From NCBI RefSeq assembly GCF_002215495.1, contig NZ_CP021378.1, forward strand, positions 3,114,459 to 3,178,458: a stretch of 64,000 nt of DNA. The letters run 5' to 3'. Positions 59,251 to 64,000 of the stretch are shown in pieces (the stretch's first letter is position 1; every line of letters begins with the position of its first letter). Position numbers and translations under genes: made by a program. The notes under the pieces were generated by a model. It was not told where the DNA came from and did no database searches. It saw only the letters and a program-made list of their open reading frames with translations. The DNA is from Porphyrobacter sp. CACIAM 03H1 (GTDB taxonomy: Bacteria > Pseudomonadota > Alphaproteobacteria > Sphingomonadales > Sphingomonadaceae).

Positions 59251-59552
59251 TGGCCCTCGCCTTCCTCGCCGCGACCAGCTTCGAGACGCCCTGCACCGTC
59301 ACGGTCGAGCAGAGCTCGGAGCATTTTCACGCCCATGTCGAACTCGCCGAGGACATCGCCATCGAGCCGGGCGACAAGGTGCGCGTCCACGGTGCCCCGA
59401 TCCAGATCCCGTTCGGCACCCGCCAGGTCTTCGAACGCCGCGCCACCGTCACCCGCGCCAGCCCGCTGATGCGCGCCCTCACCCGGCTCGCCGCCTATTT
59501 CGACCTCAGCGAACTCTACGAAGTCAGCTTCAACGCCGGGAGGATCAAATGA
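59250..59552 (+). CDS. Conserved PGC protein between puhC and acsF (100 residues)
   Basis: Soluble protein of unknown function with HAHVELAEDIAIEPGDKVRVHGAPI, a beta-rich segment, and a C-terminal helix ending FDLSELYEVSFNAGRIK. It overlaps puhC (TGATG) and acsF (ATGA), so it is made in step with both. Similar small genes occur at this place in other aerobic phototrophs as far as I recall. A role in AcsF or core-complex assembly is a guess from position. Confidence 0.82.
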   Translation: MALAFLAATSFETPCTVTVEQSSEHFHAHVELAEDIAIEPGDKVRVHGAPIQIPFGTRQVFERRATVTRASPLMRALTRLAAYFDLSELYEVSFNAGRIK

Positions 59553-60610
59553 ACGCCTACAAGCCGATGACCAGCGAGGAGGCGATGGCGCTGGCGACGC
59601 AGGACACGATGCTGACCCCGCGCTTCTACACCACCGATTTCGACGCGCTGGATGCTATCGACGTATCGCCCGTGCGCGCCGAATGGGACCAGCTGATCGC
59701 CGACATGGTGGGCGATCCCAACAAGCTTCACTTCAAGCACAACGACAGCTTCAAGGGCGTGATCGAGGGGCTGGAACCTTCACTCCGGCAGGAGTTCACC
59801 GATTTCCTCGTCAGCTCGATGACTAGCGAATTCTCCGGCTGCGTGCTCTATGCTGAGATCGCCCGGCGCACCAAGAACCCGGACGTCAAGCAGCTCTTCC
59901 GCCTGCTCGCCCGCGACGAGAGCCGCCATGCCGGCTTCATCAACGAGAGCCTGAAGGATGCCGGGATCGGCGTCGATCTCGGCTATCTGACGAAAACCAA
60001 GAAATACACCTACTTCAAGCCGAAGTTCATCTTCTACGCGGTCTATCTATCGGAGAAGATCGGCTACGCGCGCTACATCACGATCTTCCGGCATCTCGCC
60101 CGCAATCCGCAGCACAAGTTCCACCCGATTTTCGACTGGTTCGAGGAGTGGTGCAACGACGAGTTCCGTCACGGCGAGGCTTTCGCCATGCTGCTGCGCT
60201 CGGACCCCAAGCTGCTGGAAGGCGCCAACAAGCTGTGGGTGCGCTTCTTCCTGCTGTCGGTCTACGCGACGATGTATGTGCGCGATCACAACCGTCCGGT
60301 ATTCCACGCCGCGCTCGGCGTCGATCCGACCGAGTACGACTACAAGGTCTTCGCGATCTGCAACCAGATCGCCCGTCAGGTCTTCCCGGTCGAGCTCGAC
60401 ATCGACAGCCCCGCCTTCCGCCGCCAGATGGAGAAGCTGCGCCTCGCCGCCGCGCGCATCGAGGACGGCAAGGCCAGGGGCGGCATCGGCGGCCTGCTGA
60501 GCCGCGCCTCGGGCACGCTCGGCGCGGGCCTTGCCTTTGCGCGGATGTATCTCATGGCGCCCAAGCCCAACACCCTGCCCCGCTCCATCCGGCTGCAACC
60601 CGCGTGGTGA
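59549..60610 (+). CDS. acsF: Aerobic Mg-protoporphyrin IX monomethyl ester oxidative cyclase
   Basis: Di-iron monooxygenase forming ring E with O2, 353 residues. Two carboxylate-His iron motifs: FRLLARDESRHAGFIN and WCNDEFRHGEAFAM. Presence of the oxygen-dependent cyclase, with no bchE in the window, fits an aerobic phototroph. The stop overlaps the GTG of puhE. Confidence 0.97.
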   Translation: MNAYKPMTSEEAMALATQDTMLTPRFYTTDFDALDAIDVSPVRAEWDQLIADMVGDPNKLHFKHNDSFKGVIEGLEPSLRQEFTDFLVSSMTSEFSGCVLYAEIARRTKNPDVKQLFRLLARDESRHAGFINESLKDAGIGVDLGYLTKTKKYTYFKPKFIFYAVYLSEKIGYARYITIFRHLARNPQHKFHPIFDWFEEWCNDEFRHGEAFAMLLRSDPKLLEGANKLWVRFFLLSVYATMYVRDHNRPVFHAALGVDPTEYDYKVFAICNQIARQVFPVELDIDSPAFRRQMEKLRLAAARIEDGKARGGIGGLLSRASGTLGAGLAFARMYLMAPKPNTLPRSIRLQPAW

Positions 60611-61398
60611 GTTGGAGCGGCCATATTGTGCCGTTCATCGTGACGGTGGCGATCTGGTTCGTCGCGACCGGGCTGATTGCCTGGGCGGACAACCGCGAGC
60701 GCGCCACCTTCTCGACCAGCCTGATGGTTGGCAGCATCGCCGGGATCGCCGGACTGCTGGTAATCCTGCTCTCGTCGCTCTCCACGCAGGTCTGGGCCGT
60801 CTACCTGTCCTTCATCGGTGCGCTGATGGTTTGGGGCTGGCACGAGCTCTCGTTCCTCACCGGCGCCTCGGCCGGCCCGCGCCGCGGCCTTGCCGACCCG
60901 TCGCTGACCGGACTCGCGCGTTTTCGCCAGGCCGCAGCGACGGTGATGCACCATGAGGTCGCCCTCGCCGTCACCGCGCTGCTGCTCATCTCGCTCTCGT
61001 GGGACGTGCCCAACCAGATCGGCGCGACTGTCTTCGTGCTGATGTTCGCAATGCGGCTGATCTCCAAGATCAACCTCTTCGTGGGCGTGCCCAATGCCAG
61101 CTCCGAGATGCTGCCCGAGCAGCTGGTCTACCTAAAGTCCTATTTCGGCCCGAGCCGCATGACCCTACTGCTGGCCCTGTCGATCGCGGCGATCGCGGCG
61201 GCGAGCGGCTGGTTCGCCACGCTGGCGCTGGCCGCGCCGGTGGGTTCGGCGGAAATGGTCGGCGCGAGCCTGCTGACCACGCTCGCCCTCCTCGGCGTGC
61301 TCGAACACCTGTTTCTCGCCCTGCCCTTCCGCGACGGGATGCTGTGGGGCTGGGCCCTTCCGCAGCGCAGACCCGCTGCCCCGACGAACCGAGACTGA
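60607..61398 (+). CDS. puhE: Photosynthetic complex assembly protein PuhE
   Basis: 263 residues, seven or so membrane helices, DUF3623 family. [17 protein letters not shown] and [33 protein letters not shown] are diagnostic. In Rhodobacter its loss alters RC-LH1 assembly and pigment levels. Start is GTG 60607, overlapping the acsF stop (GTGA). Confidence 0.94.
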   Translation: MSWSGHIVPFIVTVAIWFVATGLIAWADNRERATFSTSLMVGSIAGIAGLLVILLSSLSTQVWAVYLSFIGALMVWGWHELSFLTGASAGPRRGLADPSLTGLARFRQAAATVMHHEVALAVTALLLISLSWDVPNQIGATVFVLMFAMRLISKINLFVGVPNASSEMLPEQLVYLKSYFGPSRMTLLLALSIAAIAAASGWFATLALAAPVGSAEMVGASLLTTLALLGVLEHLFLALPFRDGMLWGWALPQRRPAAPTNRD

Positions 61399-61430
61399 CG
61401 ACAATGACAAAGACAACAGAGGGAACCCCG

Positions 61431-62651
61431 ATGGACTTCGAAGCCTTTTTCGCAGGCGAACTCGACGCGGTGCGCGAGGACGGCCGTTACCGGGTGTTCA
61501 CCGATATCAAGCGCCACCGCGGCCGCTTCCCCCACGCCACCCGCTTCATCGCCGAGGAAACCCAGGCCGTGACCGTGTGGTGCTCGAACGACTATCTCGG
61601 CATGGGCCAGCACCCCGCGGTGCTCGAAGCGATGCACGAATGCCTCGACGAATGCGGCGCGGGCGCGGGCGGCACCCGCAACATCTCGGGCACCAACCAC
61701 TACCACGTGCTGCTCGAGCAGGAGCTCGCCGACCTCCACGGCAAGGAAAGCGCGCTGCTGTTCACCTCGGGCTACGTCTCGAACTGGGCGGGCCTCGGCA
61801 CGCTCGCGGGCAAGATCCCGGGCTGCGTCGTGTTCTCGGACGCGCTCAACCACGCCTCGATGATCGAGGGCATCCGCTACAGCCGGGCGCCCTACAAGAT
61901 CTTCCGCCACAATGACGTGGAGCACCTCGACGAACTGCTGTCGATGTACGGCCCCGAAGTGCCCAAGCTTGTGGCCTTCGAAAGCGTCTACTCGATGGAC
62001 GGCGACATCGCCCCCATCGCCGACATCCTCGACGTGTGCGAGAAGCACGGCGCGATGAGCTACATCGACGAGGTTCACGCCGTCGGCCTCTACGGCCCGC
62101 GCGGCGGCGGCATCGCCGAGCGCGAAGGGCTGATGGACCGCATCACCGTGATCGAAGGCACGCTCGGCAAGGCCTTCGGGGTGATGGGCGGCTACATCGC
62201 GGCCTCCGCCAACCTCGTCGACTTCGTGCGCTCCTTCGCCAGCGGCTTCATCTTCTCGACCGCCCTGCCGCCTGCCGTGGCGGCGGGCGCGGCGGCGAGC
62301 ATCCGCCACCTCAAGACCTCGAGCGCCGAACGCGAGCTTCAGCAGAAGCGCGTCGCGCAGGTCCGCCGGGCGCTCGACATCATGGGCATCCCGCACCTCG
62401 ACAACCCGAGCCACATCATCCCGGTGATGGTCGGCGACGCCAAGAAGTGCAAGATGATCAGCGACTGGCTGATGGACAACCACGGGATCTACGTCCAGCC
62501 GATCAACTACCCGACCGTGCCCGTGGGCACCGAGCGCCTGCGCGTCACGCCCTCGCCGGTGCATTCGGATGGCGACATCGACCGGCTGATCAAGGCGCTC
62601 TCCGAGATCTGGTCGCACTGCGAACTGGCGCGGATGGAACAGGCCGCCTGA
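61431..62651 (+). CDS. hemA: 5-aminolevulinate synthase
   Basis: PLP enzyme condensing glycine and succinyl-CoA, the first tetrapyrrole step (C4 pathway). 406 residues. [42 protein letters not shown] and the PLP lysine in EGTLGKAFG (about residue 247). ATG 61431 is preferred over in-frame ATG 61404 because GAGGGA lies six bases before it. Being last in the superoperon ties precursor supply to pigment genes; another hemA may exist elsewhere in the genome. Confidence 0.96.
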   Translation: MDFEAFFAGELDAVREDGRYRVFTDIKRHRGRFPHATRFIAEETQAVTVWCSNDYLGMGQHPAVLEAMHECLDECGAGAGGTRNISGTNHYHVLLEQELADLHGKESALLFTSGYVSNWAGLGTLAGKIPGCVVFSDALNHASMIEGIRYSRAPYKIFRHNDVEHLDELLSMYGPEVPKLVAFESVYSMDGDIAPIADILDVCEKHGAMSYIDEVHAVGLYGPRGGGIAEREGLMDRITVIEGTLGKAFGVMGGYIAASANLVDFVRSFASGFIFSTALPPAVAAGAAASIRHLKTSSAERELQQKRVAQVRRALDIMGIPHLDNPSHIIPVMVGDAKKCKMISDWLMDNHGIYVQPINYPTVPVGTERLRVTPSPVHSDGDIDRLIKALSEIWSHCELARMEQAA

Positions 62652-62697
62652 ACCTTCCCGACCGAGAAGAATACCGGCTCTCCCTTGGACGGGAGTG

Positions 62698-62734
62698 AGG
62701 GCGGACGCCATGGGGGTGGCGTCCGCCCTCTTTG
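62698..62734 (+). terminator. Terminator of the bchF-hemA superoperon
   Basis: GAGGGCGGACGCCA and TGGCGTCCGCCCTC are perfect 14-bp arms around TGGGGG, followed by TTT. It lies 47 bp after hemA. Confidence 0.88.
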
Positions 62735-63022
62735 CATTCCGGGCGCAGGCGGGCGGCGGGCGAAGTTTACAAAGTTGACACTGTGCGCGGCGTTTACCGT
62801 CCGAGTGGGTGTTCGCGCGTTCCTGCGCGGCAATGACAATGCGCAAGAGCCGCGCGAAGCTAGCCACATTCGTCGCAAGCAGGAAAGCGAGCCGAAGGTC
62901 CGCTTTCGGGGACGCGCCCGCGCCGGGCGAATGGCGGCAAGTGGGTGGATTGTGTTGAAAATCCCGGCGCTGAGATCGGCGCTTGCGCGAGCCTGATCGT
63001 GTCGCTGAGGCTTGTCCCCCGC
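62735..63022. other. Intergenic DNA between hemA and the insertion sequence
   Basis: About 290 bp with no supported gene. It holds TTTACAAAGTTGACAC (62764-62779), promoter-like but without a good -10, and a stretch GGTCCGCTTTCGGGGAC...AAGTGGGTGGATTG (about 62895-62951) that resembles the DNA at 2740-2795, suggesting a dispersed repeat. Confidence 0.5.
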
Positions 63023-63033
63023 TTATGCGGGGG
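63016..63033. terminator. Hairpin at the transposase stop codon
   Basis: CCCCCGC-TTAT-GCGGGGG, a perfect stem whose loop contains the TAA stop (minus strand) of the transposase. It could block read-through into or out of the element. Confidence 0.6.
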
Positions 63034-64000
63034 CTGGTGTGGCTGGCATGGGGATCAGCTTGGCCATCTTGCGGAGGTTTTGGGCGGTGGCGGCGAGGAG
63101 GAACTCGTCGCTTGCGCCGTTTGGACCTCGCAGGCGCAGGCGATCCATTCTGAGGATGCGCTTGAGGTGCGCGAACAGCATTTCGACCTTCTTTCTCTGG
63201 CGGCGCGAGACCAGATAGGCATCGGTCTTGGCGATATCGCGAGCAAGCTCCCGGGCGCCCTCGTGGACTGAGCGCAGGATCTTGCGCGCTGGCTGGGTCG
63301 GGCAACAGCGCGGCTTGAGGGCGCAGGCGTCACAGTCGAGCTTGCTGGCGCGGTAGCGCAGCATGCCGTCTTCATCGACCGACTGACAGGCATTGCTATA
63401 GACCCGCTGGCTCTGGTGCAGTCGCTTGCCGGCAGGGCAGATATAGCTGTCGTCCTCGTGATCGAAGGTGAACGCGGAACGCTCGAAGGTATCGTCGCGC
63501 CGGGTGGAATGATCGACCACAGGGATGTGCGGCTCGATGCCGCGCTCCTCCACCAGCCAGGACAGGTTCTTCGCATCACCATAGCCGGCGTCGCCTACAA
63601 GCCGCTCAGGCCACAGACCAAAGCGCTCCTGCGTCCGGTCGATCATGCGGCGCTGGGCGGTCACCTCGGCCTGACGGATGGCGGTGGTCGCCTCGACATC
63701 AACGATCACCGCGTTCTGGAGATCGATAAGGTAGTTGGTGGCATAGGCGAAGAAGGCGCGCTCGCGGCTTGCCGCAGTCCAGCGCGCGGCCGGATCGGCC
63801 ACCGCCAACTGCTTGGGCGGGACTGGGGTTGCTCCGCCGAAGGCGGCATCATCAAGCACGGCCATGTACTCGCGAACGGCATGGCTGGTGGCTGGATCGG
63901 GCAGTCCATCGGCCTTATCGACGGCATGCTGGCGGTTCACATCGGCGCGCACGAGGCTGCCATCGACCGCGAAGCCTTCGCCGCCGACCAGCCCCTCGGC
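63023..64000 (-). CDS. IS1182-type transposase (5' end outside the window)
   Basis: DDE transposase of the IS4/IS1182 group; 325 residues are visible and the frame continues beyond 64000, reading GLVGGEGFAVDGS at the edge. First Asp in AVDGSLVRAD, second in VGDAGYGDAKNLSWL, Glu in KVEMLFAHLKRIL; a cysteine cluster (DCDACALKPRCCP) typical of the group precedes it. The GTG at 63952 is internal, not the start. No frameshift is seen in the visible part, so it may be functional. Confidence 0.9.
   Translation of the reverse strand, partial: AEGLVGGEGFAVDGSLVRADVNRQHAVDKADGLPDPATSHAVREYMAVLDDAAFGGATPVPPKQLAVADPAARWTAASRERAFFAYATNYLIDLQNAVIVDVEATTAIRQAEVTAQRRMIDRTQERFGLWPERLVGDAGYGDAKNLSWLVEERGIEPHIPVVDHSTRRDDTFERSAFTFDHEDDSYICPAGKRLHQSQRVYSNACQSVDEDGMLRYRASKLDCDACALKPRCCPTQPARKILRSVHEGARELARDIAKTDAYLVSRRQRKKVEMLFAHLKRILRMDRLRLRGPNGASDEFLLAATAQNLRKMAKLIPMPATPAPA

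Larger units (their letters stand above)
63000..64000 (-). mobile_element. Insertion sequence, IS1182-like, partial
   Basis: Defined by the transposase. The left edge is set roughly, just beyond the stop codon hairpin; no terminal inverted repeat or target duplication can be recognised because the other end is outside the window. Confidence 0.65.

Overview
The window is GC-rich alphaproteobacterial chromosome carrying an almost complete photosynthesis gene cluster (PGC). Gene content and order (bchIDO, crtCDF, bchCXYZ-pufBALM, tspO-bchP-pucC-type-bchG-ppsR-ppaA, bchFNBHLM-lhaA-puhABC-acsF-puhE-hemA) point to an aerobic anoxygenic phototroph of the Sphingomonadales, most like the Erythrobacter/Porphyrobacter group. 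Supporting signs are the oxygen-dependent cyclase AcsF, the PpsR/PpaA regulators, a type-2 reaction centre with LH1 only (no pucBA and no pufC here), and C4-pathway hemA. The lineage is inferred from family knowledge, not from a database search.

Layout. 1-12 kb is flanking chromosome: the 3' part of a TonB-dependent receptor, a lone hypothetical protein, an OmpR-type regulator with a degenerate receiver, an SDR/acyl-CoA dehydrogenase pair, a secreted hypothetical protein, a ferredoxin-NADP reductase and an Fe(III) ABC transporter split over two strands. 12.1-15.9 kb holds bchI-bchD-bchO and a 53-residue membrane protein. 15.9-28.4 kb is foreign to the pathway: a phytanoyl-CoA dioxygenase-like gene and an 11-kb autotransporter gene with no signal peptide that breaks off inside a repeat next to crtC. 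28.5-32.1 kb holds crtC and crtD (minus) against crtF (plus). 32.2-39.7 kb is bchCXYZ-pufBALM, ending in a strong terminator. 39.8-46.7 kb (minus) runs ppaA-ppsR, bchG-pucC type-bchP, tspO and a 94-residue membrane protein. 47.0-62.7 kb (plus) is one tightly coupled run from bchF to hemA, most junctions being ATGA, TGATG or GTGA overlaps, closed by a perfect hairpin terminator. An IS1182-type transposase gene runs off the end of the window.

How it works together. HemA supplies 5-aminolevulinate. BchIDH insert Mg, BchM methylates, AcsF closes ring E, BchLNB and BchXYZ reduce rings D and B, BchF and BchC modify the C-3 group, and BchG/BchP attach and reduce the tail. CrtC/D/F modify acyclic carotenoids. 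PufBALM and PuhA form the RC-LH1 core, assembled with LhaA, PuhB, PuhC, PuhE and probably the small conserved proteins. Four promoters carry an 18-bp PpsR/CrtJ-type operator (TGT-N12-ACA or one mismatch) whose last six bases form the -35 box, each followed 17 bp later by a -10-like box. The encoded PpsR (with its antirepressor PpaA) therefore probably controls the cluster by blocking the -35.

Points most worth checking: the truncated giant autotransporter and dioxygenase inside the PGC; crtC, which has no usual start codon in frame while crtD reads over it; a 17-bp perfect palindrome in the bchG promoter; a PpsR with one cysteine; and an RNA hairpin overlapping the bchI ribosome-binding site.
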